Notes: generated by a model from the letters alone, not told the origin. A stretch of 60,155 nt of DNA from Desulfuromonadales bacterium (GCA_919902985.1 CAKKSC010000011.1:1-60155); one strand, 5' to 3'; positions 7,681-15,449 are shown, counted from the stretch's first letter. Program-made: numbers and translations.

Positions 7681-9189
7681 ATGGCTGAACAGTTTAGAAC
7701 GTGTCCTACGACAGGACTAAAGGTACACCTTCCGGCGGAGGCCCTTATAAAGGTCAATGCTGTGGCTGCCGTCGTTTGTCTCCTTGTTGGAGGTATTGCG
7801 GCATTGCTGGTTCTTCTTACCCGCTGGCCTGCAGTTCATCTTCTTAATGAAGAATGGTTTTACAGATTCCTGACGGCCCATGCGCTGGACATGCTCATCG
7901 CATGGATCATATTCTTTGAGGTGGCAGCGCTCTATTTCGGCAGTACAGTGTTGCTTAACAACAGGCTGCCTGCTCCGAAAGTAGGTTGGGTCGCATTCAT
8001 CCTGATGGTGCTTGGCGGGGCTTTAATTAACTGGCAGGTTCTTGTTGGACAGGCTACGGTTGCATTTACATCATATGTGCCGTTAAAGGCAAGCCCACTG
8101 TATTACCTTGGGATAATACTTTTTGCAGTGGGTGCACTTACTGCCGTATTCCTCTTCTTTGCAGCCCTTGTTGTGGCGAAGAAGGAAAAGACCTACGAGG
8201 GATCGCTGCCAATAGTGACCTTTGGCCTCATGTGTGCCGCAACCATTGCAACTTTCACTCTTCTGCACGGCGCAGCTTTTTACATCCCGACCTTCCTTTG
8301 GTCTGCCGGTATTTTGCCTAACCTTGATCCGATGATGTACAGGCTTGCATTCTGGGCACTCGGTCATGCATCCCAGCAGATCAATGTGTGCGCCATGGTT
8401 GCCGTGTGGTACCTTATTGCCACACTGACCACGGGGGCAAAGCCGCTCAACGAGAAGCTCTGCAGGACTGCATTCCTTCTCTATGTTCTCTTCATTAACG
8501 TTGCGTCAGAGCACCATCTCCTCACTGACCCGGCCTTAAGCATCTGGCATAAGATAGCGAACACCGGCTACGTCATGCATATGGCAGTTCTCGCCAGCAT
8601 GATCCACGCCTTTGCTATCCCTGCGATGATCGAAGTGGCGCAGAGGAAGAAAGGATTCAGCAAGGGCTGGTTTGAGTGGCTGAAGAAGGCTCCCTGGGGC
8701 AACCCGGCATTTGCATCCATGTTTATCTCCCTCATAGGCTTTGGTTTTGTCGGTGGGATCACCGGTGTGACCTTTGGTAATATGCAGATCAGTATGATCA
8801 GGCACAACACCTGGAGCATCACCGGTCACTTCCACGGAACTGTTGTTCTTGGCACAACCCTGGCCTTTATGGGTATCACGTACTACATAGTACCGCTGAT
8901 ATTCAGAAGGCAGATATTCAGCGAGACAATGGCAAAGTTGTCCCCATATTTCTTTGGAGGAGGGGTCTTCCTCTTTGCCAACGCCATGATGTTTGCCGGA
9001 GGTTATGGTATACCAAGGAGACACTGGGACGTTACCTTTGCTGGCGCTCAGTTCCCATTCCAGTTTGACCCGACAGCATTCTTCTTTATAGCGCTTACCG
9101 GGTTGGGCGGACTGCTTGCCATCATAGGAGGGGCCCTTTACGTATTGAACACAACGGCCTCTGTATTTATTGGTAAGAAGATTCAATAA
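7681..9189 (+). CDS. haem-copper oxidoreductase subunit I lacking the active-site tyrosine
   Basis: The protein has 502 residues with about twelve membrane helices. The six metal-binding histidines are present: His67 and His385 for low-spin haem, His383 for the active-site haem, and His229, His278 and His279 for the active-site metal. The helix-6 motif is GHASQQ, so the residue four after His229 is Gln233. Oxygen reductases of the A and B families have the cross-linked tyrosine there (HPEVY, HPxVY). Glu277 directly precedes the histidine pair, an acidic residue where oxidases usually have a neutral one. These traits fit the tyrosine-less, CuA-linked families proposed as nitric oxide reductases (eNOR, sNOR, gNOR, nNOR) better than an oxygen reductase. 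Subunit identity is firm; the reaction is inference. Confidence 0.9.
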   Translation: MAEQFRTCPTTGLKVHLPAEALIKVNAVAAVVCLLVGGIAALLVLLTRWPAVHLLNEEWFYRFLTAHALDMLIAWIIFFEVAALYFGSTVLLNNRLPAPKVGWVAFILMVLGGALINWQVLVGQATVAFTSYVPLKASPLYYLGIILFAVGALTAVFLFFAALVVAKKEKTYEGSLPIVTFGLMCAATIATFTLLHGAAFYIPTFLWSAGILPNLDPMMYRLAFWALGHASQQINVCAMVAVWYLIATLTTGAKPLNEKLCRTAFLLYVLFINVASEHHLLTDPALSIWHKIANTGYVMHMAVLASMIHAFAIPAMIEVAQRKKGFSKGWFEWLKKAPWGNPAFASMFISLIGFGFVGGITGVTFGNMQISMIRHNTWSITGHFHGTVVLGTTLAFMGITYYIVPLIFRRQIFSETMAKLSPYFFGGGVFLFANAMMFAGGYGIPRRHWDVTFAGAQFPFQFDPTAFFFIALTGLGGLLAIIGGALYVLNTTASVFIGKKIQ

Positions 9190-9195
9190 TCAACT

Positions 9196-9218
9196 GGGGC
9201 GGGCTTTAAACCCGCCCC
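9196..9218 (+). repeat. GC-rich hairpin between subunit I and the small subunit
   Basis: Arms GGGGCGGG and CCCGCCCC flank a seven-base loop. No T-run follows, so it is not a simple terminator. It sits between the large subunit and a very small gene, where it could stabilise or attenuate the transcript. Confidence 0.6.
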
Positions 9219-9240
9219 TATAATAACATGGGAGGTCGTC

Positions 9241-9369
9241 ATGAGTGATCATAAAGAGGGATTTGAGGCGCCTGGGACATTTGTAATAGCCCTTGTATTC
9301 CTTGCTGTTTTCGTAGTCGTTTACGTTGCTAACTTCAAGCTTCTTTCCAACATCTGGTATATCCGTTAA
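9241..9369 (+). CDS. 42-residue membrane peptide, subunit IIa-like
   Basis: The gene has a strong GGGAGG ribosome site seven bases before ATG. It encodes 42 residues: a short charged N-terminus (MSDHKEGFEAPG), one hydrophobic helix (about 13-31) and a C-terminus ending NIWYIR. Size and layout resemble the single-helix subunit IIa (CoxIIa) of B-family oxidases. It directly follows subunit I and precedes a strong terminator, so it is the last gene of the operon. The assignment to the enzyme rests on position and shape. Confidence 0.75.
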   Translation: MSDHKEGFEAPGTFVIALVFLAVFVVVYVANFKLLSNIWYIR

Positions 9370-9398
9370 GACCTGATGCGTGAGGGTTGATTGTGTGA

Positions 9399-9430
9399 AA
9401 GGGGTATGCGGCGCATACCCCTTTTTTTCT
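9399..9430 (+). terminator. rho-independent terminator of the haem-copper operon
   Basis: An 11-bp stem (AAGGGGTATGC with its complement) closes a three-base loop and is followed by a run of T. It ends the operon after the small subunit. Confidence 0.9.
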
Positions 9431-9440
9431 TGTTTGGTTT

Positions 9441-9496
9441 AGACCAAGTTGCTTTCAAACATCTACTATTAAGCCTAATGAAAGCTTACTTGGTAT
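9441..9496 (-). repeat. family A palindromic repeat, full copy, opposite orientation
   Basis: Reversed, the arms read ATACCAAGTAAGCTTTCAT and TTTGAAAGCAACTTGGTCT. The middle (AATAGTAGATG) matches the half-copy at 30149-30177. It lies between the operon terminator and the SCO gene. Confidence 0.85.
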
Positions 9497-9518
9497 TAAA
9501 TCAGAAGGGACATCCTTG

Positions 9519-10346
9519 ATGAAGAGATTTTTTTTATTGTCATTTTTTTTTCTTTATTTTCAAGCCTCTTACGCTGCTGAACCGCCTAAGTCCGAGCAAA
9601 AGACCTCTGTCGTAAAAAGCGAGGACGTCATCGGCCATAAGATCGGCGAATACAGGCTCATAGACCATAACGGGAAGGAGTTCAGCACCTCCGAATTCGC
9701 GGGAAAACCTTTTGTGGTCAGCTTCATATACACTTCCTGCATACATATCTGCCCAACCATTACACTCAGCCTTTCCAATGTTGTCAAAGAAAAAACAGGG
9801 AGGCTTGGGAAGGACTTTAATATACTGACGGTAAGCTTCGACCCTGACAAGGACACCCCGCAGAAGCTGAAGGAGTTTGGCTCAAACTTCACGAAGGACT
9901 TTGCCCACTGGCGGTTTACCACTGCCGGTAAAGAAACCATAGATAGGATGACCAGGGACTTCGGTTTCTTCTATAAGAAAGAGGGCGATACCTATCAGCA
10001 TATAAATATGGTCTCTGTTGTTGATGCAAACGGCCAGATCCTTAACCATATATATGGAATAGATTTCAAACCTGACCAGGTACTGGGCCCCATTTATCAC
10101 CCTGACAAGTTCAAGAAAGTCGACAAGGCCGGGTTTGCCGGACTTCTGGAAAAAGTGACCCTCTTCTGCTACAAATACGATCCGGCGACAAACAGCTATA
10201 GGCTTGACTATCCACTGCTGTTTCAAATTGCATTGGAAGGAACGGTCCTGTTTTCAATACTGTTCTTTGTCTGGAAAAAGGAGATTATCGGATTCTTTTC
10301 GAGATTCAGAAGGAAGAAGGTCGATGACCCTGTTTTACCTTTATAA
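9519..10346 (+). CDS. SCO1/SenC-type copper chaperone
   Basis: This 275-residue protein has a signal peptide (about 1-20), a thioredoxin-fold SCO domain and a C-terminal membrane helix (about 238-253). Copper ligands are Cys74 and Cys78 in TSCIHICPT and His161 in TYQHINM. SCO proteins insert copper into CuA of subunit II, which matches the CuA gene upstream. I chose ATG 9519 over the preceding TTG at 9516; GAAGGGA lies at suitable spacing. A terminator and a repeat separate it from the operon, so it has its own expression. Confidence 0.92.
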   Translation: MKRFFLLSFFFLYFQASYAAEPPKSEQKTSVVKSEDVIGHKIGEYRLIDHNGKEFSTSEFAGKPFVVSFIYTSCIHICPTITLSLSNVVKEKTGRLGKDFNILTVSFDPDKDTPQKLKEFGSNFTKDFAHWRFTTAGKETIDRMTRDFGFFYKKEGDTYQHINMVSVVDANGQILNHIYGIDFKPDQVLGPIYHPDKFKKVDKAGFAGLLEKVTLFCYKYDPATNSYRLDYPLLFQIALEGTVLFSILFFVWKKEIIGFFSRFRRKKVDDPVLPL

Positions 10347-10435
10347 CCCTTACCTCCTTATTAATGGCTGAATTGTAGCGATAATCCTGAACCTTATCTA
10401 CAGACGACGGTAGTATTGAAAATTAGTGATTTGCC

Positions 10436-10464
10436 TTGACTATAGAGTATGAAGGATATATATT
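10436..10464 (+). promoter_or_regulatory. promoter of the toxin-antitoxin pair, centred in an inverted repeat
   Basis: TTGACT (10436-10441) and TATATT (10459-10464) are 17 bp apart. The arms AAATTAGTG (10420-10428) and CACTAATTT (10495-10503) are exact complements and lie symmetrically about the -10, a layout that suits autoregulation by a toxin-antitoxin complex. Confidence 0.5.
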
Positions 10465-10524
10465 TTTTTAAGATGAATAGGCTATTTGCTATTGCACTAA
10501 TTTGATGTTTTTTAGGAGGCAACC

Positions 10525-10815
10525 CTGCCGTTTACCTTAGAGGATATAGTCTGGCTGGATGCGGTCGTAGACAAACTTGCATGGAAGCACAGTGTGTTGC
10601 CGTCTGAGGTAGAGGAGGTATTGACCGGCAAATGCAGGATATTCAAGAGAGAAAGCGGTAATGTGGAAGGCGAGGATTTGTATAACGCCATCGGCAAGAC
10701 AAAAGGTGGACGTTACCTGTCGGTATTTTTTATAAGGAAGCTGGGGAACAAGGCATTGATTATAACGGCAAGGGAGATGAACAAGAGGGAGCATGGGAGA
10801 TATGAAAAAAAGTAA
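10525..10815 (+). CDS. brnT: BrnT family toxin, apparent CTG start
   Basis: This 96-residue protein matches BrnT ribonuclease toxins: a conserved W near the N-terminus, KHSVLPSEVEEVL, then GRYLSVFFI and the C-terminal signature ITAREMNKREHGRYEKK. An in-frame TAG at 10513-10515 closes the frame upstream. The only start that keeps the N-terminal homology is CTG at 10525, five bases after a perfect AGGAGG. A TTG at 10594 would delete the first third of the domain. The antitoxin gene overlaps its end by 14 bases. Toxin identity is likely; the start is unusual and inferred. Confidence 0.75.
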   Translation: MPFTLEDIVWLDAVVDKLAWKHSVLPSEVEEVLTGKCRIFKRESGNVEGEDLYNAIGKTKGGRYLSVFFIRKLGNKALIITAREMNKREHGRYEKK

Positions 10816-11038
10816 ACAGGGGATGACAATTTCTGAGGCAAGCGACTTCTTTGATGAACATGATATCTTTGAGTTTGAAGATGTTGTAGAAGTCAAAGAT
10901 ATCAAGTTTGACCTGAAAAAGAAGAAATATGTGGGGTTGGATATGAGTCTGTTTGAGAAGATTAAGAACAAGGCAAAAAAGCTTCACATAAGCGAGGATA
11001 TGCTAATACAGGAATGGTTGATGGAAAAGGTTGGATGA
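10802..11038 (+). CDS. CopG/BrnA-like antitoxin
   Basis: This 78-residue partner of the BrnT-type toxin begins at ATG 10802, inside the end of the toxin gene, with GGGAGA just before it; an ATG at 10793 is an alternative. The C-terminal half, from KKKYVGLDMSLFEKIKNKAK to the end, has the strand-helix-helix pattern of ribbon-helix-helix DNA-binding antitoxins. The acidic N-terminal half probably binds the toxin. The toxin-first order is the usual brnTA order. Confidence 0.75.
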   Translation: MKKSKQGMTISEASDFFDEHDIFEFEDVVEVKDIKFDLKKKKYVGLDMSLFEKIKNKAKKLHISEDMLIQEWLMEKVG

Positions 11039-11075
11039 AGTCTAACCCTCCTCGCACCACCACCCCACGGGGGTT

Positions 11076-11246
11076 TTACCTTTTCATTGCCGCAACTTTC
11101 ATTATGCGCAAAATACATTTCATATCTCGCTCGTCAATCAACTTATAGAGCTTCAGGAGCCTTGCCTCCTCAGTATGACTCCGCTTATTCTCAGAAGCAA
11201 GAAGGTCGCTGACCCTATTTGACCCTCGGAATTCGTGCAAGAATTC
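11076..11246 (-). pseudogene. C-terminal remnant of a regulator-like gene
   Basis: The minus frame between two stops encodes 56 residues, including RLLKLYKLIDERDMKCILRI and ending KVAAMKR. This resembles the tail of XRE-type helix-turn-helix regulators, and the DNA-binding part is missing. No start codon or upstream gene exists, so it is a remnant. The family guess is weak. Confidence 0.35.
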
Positions 11247-11280
11247 TTAAATCCATTCAGCATAATTTTCCTGTAAATTC

Positions 11281-11412
11281 TGCGTCTGACGTATAATACT
11301 TGAATCGGACGCATTATGCGTCAATATAAAGGATTTTCCCAGAAAGATGAAATATATTTATTGACTTTATTCTCTATTAAATTATATATTTACTGCAAAT
11401 ACGTCAGACGCA
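11281..11412. repeat. long inverted repeat with four TGCGTC motifs
   Basis: The 14-base arms TGCGTCTGACGTAT (11281-11294) and ATACGTCAGACGCA (11399-11412) are exact complements 104 bp apart. Between them GACGCATTATGCGTC (11308-11322) is a perfect palindrome built from the same TGCGTC motif. The array sits just upstream of the cassette boundary GTTAG at 11424 and could be a recombinase or regulator binding region. Confidence 0.6.
11361..11390 (+). promoter_or_regulatory. promoter reading into the gene cassette
   Basis: TTGACT (11361-11366) and TATATT (11385-11390) are 18 bp apart. Predicted initiation near 11397 reads through the cassette boundary at 11424 into the ORF at 11439, the position a cassette promoter (Pc) has in integrons. 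Confidence 0.45.
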
Positions 11413-11438
11413 TAAAAAACACTGTTAGAAGGAGAAGA

Positions 11439-12062
11439 ATGACACCTGAGCAAATTGACAATCCGATTGCAAAAGTGGAGTCTAAAGAAGCACTAATCCT
11501 AGCGGATTTGGCCGCAATCTTCCAAGATTTGGGAGCGACGATGCACACATGTTCTCATCTTATTGAGCTACTGAAGGAGGATTCCAAAGACCAAATTCTA
11601 ATTGAATCTCTCTGGACCTCAGCGTTGATCCGATACGCCCGTTGCTTTACCGCCAGTAAGAGATTCGGTCTTTCTGAATCGATCTTTGATGGTTTACAAG
11701 GTGACCCTGTCGGAGCGCATCGGCTTTACATCAACCTCCGCAACAAGCATATTGCCCATTCAGTAAACCCATTTGAGCAAATGGAGGTAGGAGTTATTCT
11801 CTCGCCTGTTAAATCCGCTGAGAAAGAGGTGCTTGGGGTCGCAACGCTTTCTATGCGGCTGATCAGTCATGACGTAGAAGGCATTCGTCAGCTGGGTACT
11901 TTGGCAAAAGTTGTGATGGAGAAAGTTTCCAAGCTGGCGAAAGACTATGAACAAAAAGTGATAGAGGAGGCAAGAAAAATTCCCATTGATGATCTGTACA
12001 AACGGCCAAGGCTGCGCCTTGTTGCTGCCGGACCTGAGTCGGCGGGAAAACCCCGTCCATGA
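11439..12062 (+). CDS. hypothetical protein of an integron-like cassette
   Basis: This 207-residue soluble protein has no signal or membrane segment and no family that I recognise. It is largely helical, with a central LYINLRNKHIAHSVNPFEQ that recalls HEPN-like or other helical-bundle proteins (speculative). ATG 11439 follows AAGGAG closely. A start at 11316 would run through the inverted repeat and promoter and is rejected. The ORF begins 14 bases after GTTAG and ends 5 bases before an attC-like site, the compact layout of a single gene cassette. Arginine codons include more CGC and CGG than the neighbours use. Confidence 0.75.
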   Translation: MTPEQIDNPIAKVESKEALILADLAAIFQDLGATMHTCSHLIELLKEDSKDQILIESLWTSALIRYARCFTASKRFGLSESIFDGLQGDPVGAHRLYINLRNKHIAHSVNPFEQMEVGVILSPVKSAEKEVLGVATLSMRLISHDVEGIRQLGTLAKVVMEKVSKLAKDYEQKVIEEARKIPIDDLYKRPRLRLVAAGPESAGKPRP

Positions 12063-12067
12063 AAGCC

Positions 12068-12131
12068 TTCTAACAAGACGCTGAAGCGGATGCGCCATAA
12101 ACCCGCCGCACCGCTTAGCTTTGTGTTAGTG
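12068..12131 (+). other. attC-like recombination site (64 bp)
   Basis: The ends TTCTAAC and GTTAGTG are core-site-like and complementary. Inside them, CTGAAGCGG pairs with CCGCTTAG, leaving one unpaired G on the left arm, the extrahelical-base pattern of attC sites. It directly follows the cassette gene. No integrase gene lies in the window. Confidence 0.65.
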
Positions 12132-12208
12132 GGTCAGTTATACTTCCCAAACAAGCCTAGTTATTTATATTTCTTGCATCAGCCCCCAGCCCTGAGTAAA
12201 ATTCTATC

Positions 12209-13279
12209 ATGCATCTCAGCGAAATTAAGAACAGGGTTCTGAAGCTTCTCCGCCCTCCAAGGCAGCTCAGATTCACCCCTGAGGGGACCAGGTTCGTTAT
12301 TGTCGCCCTTGCCATCGGCGTGGCGGCAATAAACACAGGGAATAATCTCCTGTATCTCATTCTGGCAATGCTGCTTTCAATGATTACCCTATCAGGGATT
12401 CTGTCCGAGAGCTCCCTGAGGATGGTGGAGATAAAGAGGGGTTTGCCAAAGGTGGCCTTTGCCGGAAAACCTTTCGTTGTAAAGATTACTGCTGTAAACA
12501 ATAAGAGGCGCTTACCGTCAATATCCCTGACATTTCAGGACCATATGGATGAAAAGAGAGAGGCAGGAAGCCGGTACTTTCTTAAGATACCTCCAAATGG
12601 CAGTGAATCAGGTAACTATCACTTTACATTGGAAGGGAGGGGGTTGCACAGATTCCGGCTTGGAAGGCTGGCGACAAAGTACCCTTTCGGCCTTTTTCTC
12701 AAATCAAAGGATGCCGGAGAAGAATCAGAGATACTGGTATATCCGAGAATACTGGATGTGAAGGAGCTATTAAGGGAGACCGGGGTAAATGAAGGCGAAC
12801 TGGAGTCGAGTATAAAGGGACGGGGGACCGACCTCTACGGCCTGCGGAGTTATATATCAGGTGACGACAGGAGGGCCATCCACTGGAAGACATCTGCGAG
12901 GCTTTCGAAGCTGTATATCAGGGAGTTTGCCAGGGAAGACGCGAGGAAGGTCACTATACTTCTGGATGACTGCATCCCTGCTGGTCTTGAGGAGTCCCTG
13001 GAGAAGGGGATAGTTATTGCCGCCTCCCTTGCATCCCATTTCCTGCACAAGGGGTACCAGGTAGGTCTTGTGACATCCGGTGAGGATATCCCACTTGGGA
13101 TAGGGATGGAGCAGCTTTTCAAGATACTTCGTGCACTGGCGCTTCTCTCGCCAGGCAAGAAAAGGGGAAAGCTCCTTGCATCGGTTGAAACGGGTGGTGT
13201 CCTTATCCTTCCATACGACAGCCAGGCATGGAAGGGGAAAGAAGGGTCTTTTTCAAAGATAATAAAGGTGACTCCGTGA
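12209..13279 (+). CDS. DUF58 domain membrane-anchored protein
   Basis: This 356-residue protein has two N-terminal membrane helices (about 27-68) and an extracytoplasmic part. The DUF58 signature is DLYGLRSYISGDDRRAIHWK at about residues 210-230, followed by a von Willebrand-like segment. In most genomes DUF58 genes stand between a MoxR ATPase and a transglutaminase. Here the transglutaminase follows with a 4-base overlap, but no moxR precedes it; the cassette lies there instead. No clear ribosome site precedes the ATG. Confidence 0.9.
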   Translation: MHLSEIKNRVLKLLRPPRQLRFTPEGTRFVIVALAIGVAAINTGNNLLYLILAMLLSMITLSGILSESSLRMVEIKRGLPKVAFAGKPFVVKITAVNNKRRLPSISLTFQDHMDEKREAGSRYFLKIPPNGSESGNYHFTLEGRGLHRFRLGRLATKYPFGLFLKSKDAGEESEILVYPRILDVKELLRETGVNEGELESSIKGRGTDLYGLRSYISGDDRRAIHWKTSARLSKLYIREFAREDARKVTILLDDCIPAGLEESLEKGIVIAASLASHFLHKGYQVGLVTSGEDIPLGIGMEQLFKILRALALLSPGKKRGKLLASVETGGVLILPYDSQAWKGKEGSFSKIIKVTP

Positions 13280-15369
13280 GGTTCTATTCATATTTCAAGA
13301 CAGCATCATACCTCCTGGTTTTTTCCGCATTCCTCTCCCTGGTCCTCACAGGGGAGCTCGAAGCCCCCTATATCGCTTTCATCACTATTGGCCTGGCGGC
13401 AAGTTTAATACAGAAAAAGTTGGATCTTTCCCCTCTCTCAAAGTGGATAATCGCAGTTTCCATCCCTTTCCTTATAGTCGACTTCTTTTTTATATCAAAG
13501 GATATCCTTTATGCATTTACTCATCTACTCATCCTCCTGACCAACGCCAGACTCCTATCTCTCCGGACGGACGCCGACTACAACCAGCTATTCCTTCTGA
13601 CTTTTTTTGATCTGCTGGCCGCATCGGCCCTGACCATAAACCTCTCCTTCGCCTTTACCTTTACAATGTACCTCGTCTTTGTCACATGGGTACTCCTCCT
13701 GTTCCATATTAAAAAAGAGGTGGAGGGGCGAATTGCAGAAAACAAGGAGCAGGCGCTTGAGGGAGCTGTAACCATCCCCTTCTTCCTCGGCATAGGAGGG
13801 GTAGCTGTGCTGTCGCTGGTCATAACGCTTGGAATATTCTTCATACTCCCCAGGGCCGGGGTAGGCCTCTTTTCCAAGAAACCCGGTAAGGTCATGAAGA
13901 CTTCCGGTTTTGGCGACAAGGTCGACTTCGGCGATATAGGGGCTTTGACACTGGACCCTACGACGGTCATGAGGGTGGAGCTTCCGGATTTTGAAAAAGG
14001 GCTCGGTAGTATATATCTCAGGGGAACCGTGCTCGATTCTTTTAACGGTGTATCCTGGAAAAGGGAGAGGTCCAAACTCGAAGCCGTTAATAAAGAGAAC
14101 AACGATTTTGTTATATCAAAGGGAGCCAAGAACCTTGTAAGACAGGAGGTCATACTGGACCCGATTGACTCGCGGGTTGTCTTCGGGATGGAGAAGGTTG
14201 TGCGTCTCTCAGGGAGGTTTCAGACCCTTTTTACAGATAGCTACAAAACCGTTTATCTGCCGGTCAATCCTTCCTCAAGGTTCCAGTACACCGTATATTC
14301 CGACACAAGAGTCCCAAATGGCAAAGAGTTGGATGCAGACAGGGGTATTTATCCTCCGGATGTGGTTGACCTATACACAAGGCTGCCTTCTCTGTCGGAG
14401 AAGGTAAAGGAACTGGCATCTTCCATAACGGCAAGCTCTGAGGGTACATACCGGAAGGCATGGGCGATAGAAGACTACCTGAAAAAGAACTATTCCTACA
14501 CCCTCAGTCCCAATAGAGATGTATCCCTGCCGCCCGTGGAGGACTTTTTGTCCAAGGACAAGGCAGGATATTGCGACCACTTCTCAACAGCCATGGCGCT
14601 GCTCTTAAGGGAAGTGGATGTCCCTGCAAGGCTTGTGACCGGATATGTCACGTCGGAGTGGAACGACCTCGGAAGGTTCTATACTGTGAGGCAGAGGAAC
14701 GCGCATTCATGGGTTGAGGTATACTTCCCGTCCCACGGGTGGGTTTCATTCGACCCAACGCCTTCAGCAATGACGGTTGAGGAGAACATAACTGTAACTG
14801 CCATAAGTAGATATATCGCATACATAAGGCTCAAATGGGACCGCTATATCATAAACTTCACCTTCCAGGACCAGGTGAATGCAGCAAAGAAGGCAAGGAG
14901 AAGGACTGAGCTTGGCAGGGAGAGCGTCCTGCGGCTTATCGCCTTAATAAAGCTCAAGAGCGCTACAGTTATGAGGCCGTTTGCAGTTTCCATTGCGGCC
15001 ATCGTCCTTATCTATCTGTCTTTAAAATGGAGACGAAGTAAAAGGACTATGCGATACAAACTTAGCAATAAAGGGCCTGTGCCTTTTTACCGGGAGATGC
15101 TCTTGATACTGGCAAAGAGAGGGCTGATAAAGCATGAGGGAATGACCCCAAGGGAGTTTGCCCATATGGTTACGGCTGAAAGAGGTCCACTTTATGGCAG
15201 CATCAAGGAGATTACAGCGGCCTTTGAGAAGGTAAGATACGGTGGATTTACCCTTGGAGCGGGGGAGATGGATTCAATCAACCGAATCCTGAAAGGGATG
15301 AGGAAGGGCAAGAGGCAAAAAGGGAATGCCGCGCTGGAGGATGAAGCTCTTTGTATTCATGTCCCGTAA
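13276..15369 (+). CDS. TgpA-like transglutaminase-domain membrane protein
   Basis: This 697-residue protein has about six N-terminal membrane helices, a periplasmic transglutaminase-like core and one further helix near residue 580, followed by a DUF4129-like cytoplasmic tail. The catalytic triad is visible: Cys in AGYCDHF, His in NAHSWVEVYF and Asp in VSFDPTPS. The GTG start at 13276 overlaps the TGA of the DUF58 gene (GTGA) and follows AAAGGTGA. An upstream ATG at 13228 lies deep in the previous gene. The final residues (about 680-697) are read from DNA that in another frame encodes a Kup transporter end, so the natural C-terminus was probably lost. Confidence 0.88.
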   Translation: MRFYSYFKTASYLLVFSAFLSLVLTGELEAPYIAFITIGLAASLIQKKLDLSPLSKWIIAVSIPFLIVDFFFISKDILYAFTHLLILLTNARLLSLRTDADYNQLFLLTFFDLLAASALTINLSFAFTFTMYLVFVTWVLLLFHIKKEVEGRIAENKEQALEGAVTIPFFLGIGGVAVLSLVITLGIFFILPRAGVGLFSKKPGKVMKTSGFGDKVDFGDIGALTLDPTTVMRVELPDFEKGLGSIYLRGTVLDSFNGVSWKRERSKLEAVNKENNDFVISKGAKNLVRQEVILDPIDSRVVFGMEKVVRLSGRFQTLFTDSYKTVYLPVNPSSRFQYTVYSDTRVPNGKELDADRGIYPPDVVDLYTRLPSLSEKVKELASSITASSEGTYRKAWAIEDYLKKNYSYTLSPNRDVSLPPVEDFLSKDKAGYCDHFSTAMALLLREVDVPARLVTGYVTSEWNDLGRFYTVRQRNAHSWVEVYFPSHGWVSFDPTPSAMTVEENITVTAISRYIAYIRLKWDRYIINFTFQDQVNAAKKARRRTELGRESVLRLIALIKLKSATVMRPFAVSIAAIVLIYLSLKWRRSKRTMRYKLSNKGPVPFYREMLLILAKRGLIKHEGMTPREFAHMVTAERGPLYGSIKEITAAFEKVRYGGFTLGAGEMDSINRILKGMRKGKRQKGNAALEDEALCIHVP

Positions 15370-15445
15370 CGCCCTTGATGCTACGGCATTCTTTGGGATT
15401 CCGCCCGGAAGAGTTGTCGAATTGGATATGCAGGTAGAACTGTAA
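15326..15445 (+). pseudogene. 3' remnant of a Kup-type potassium transporter gene
   Basis: In the frame other than the transglutaminase frame, 39 codons read MPRWRMKLFVFMSRNALDAT and continue to a TAA, including FFGIPPGRVVEL and ending QVEL. This is the conserved extreme C-terminus of Kup potassium uptake proteins. The rest of the transporter is absent. It overlaps the last 15 codons of the transglutaminase gene, marking a deletion or recombination junction near 15300-15330. Confidence 0.75.
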
Positions 15446-15449
15446 CGGG

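Noticed and set aside
11316-11438. Longer start for the cassette protein
   Set aside because: It would cross the inverted repeat, the promoter and the cassette boundary; ATG 11439 has AAGGAG.
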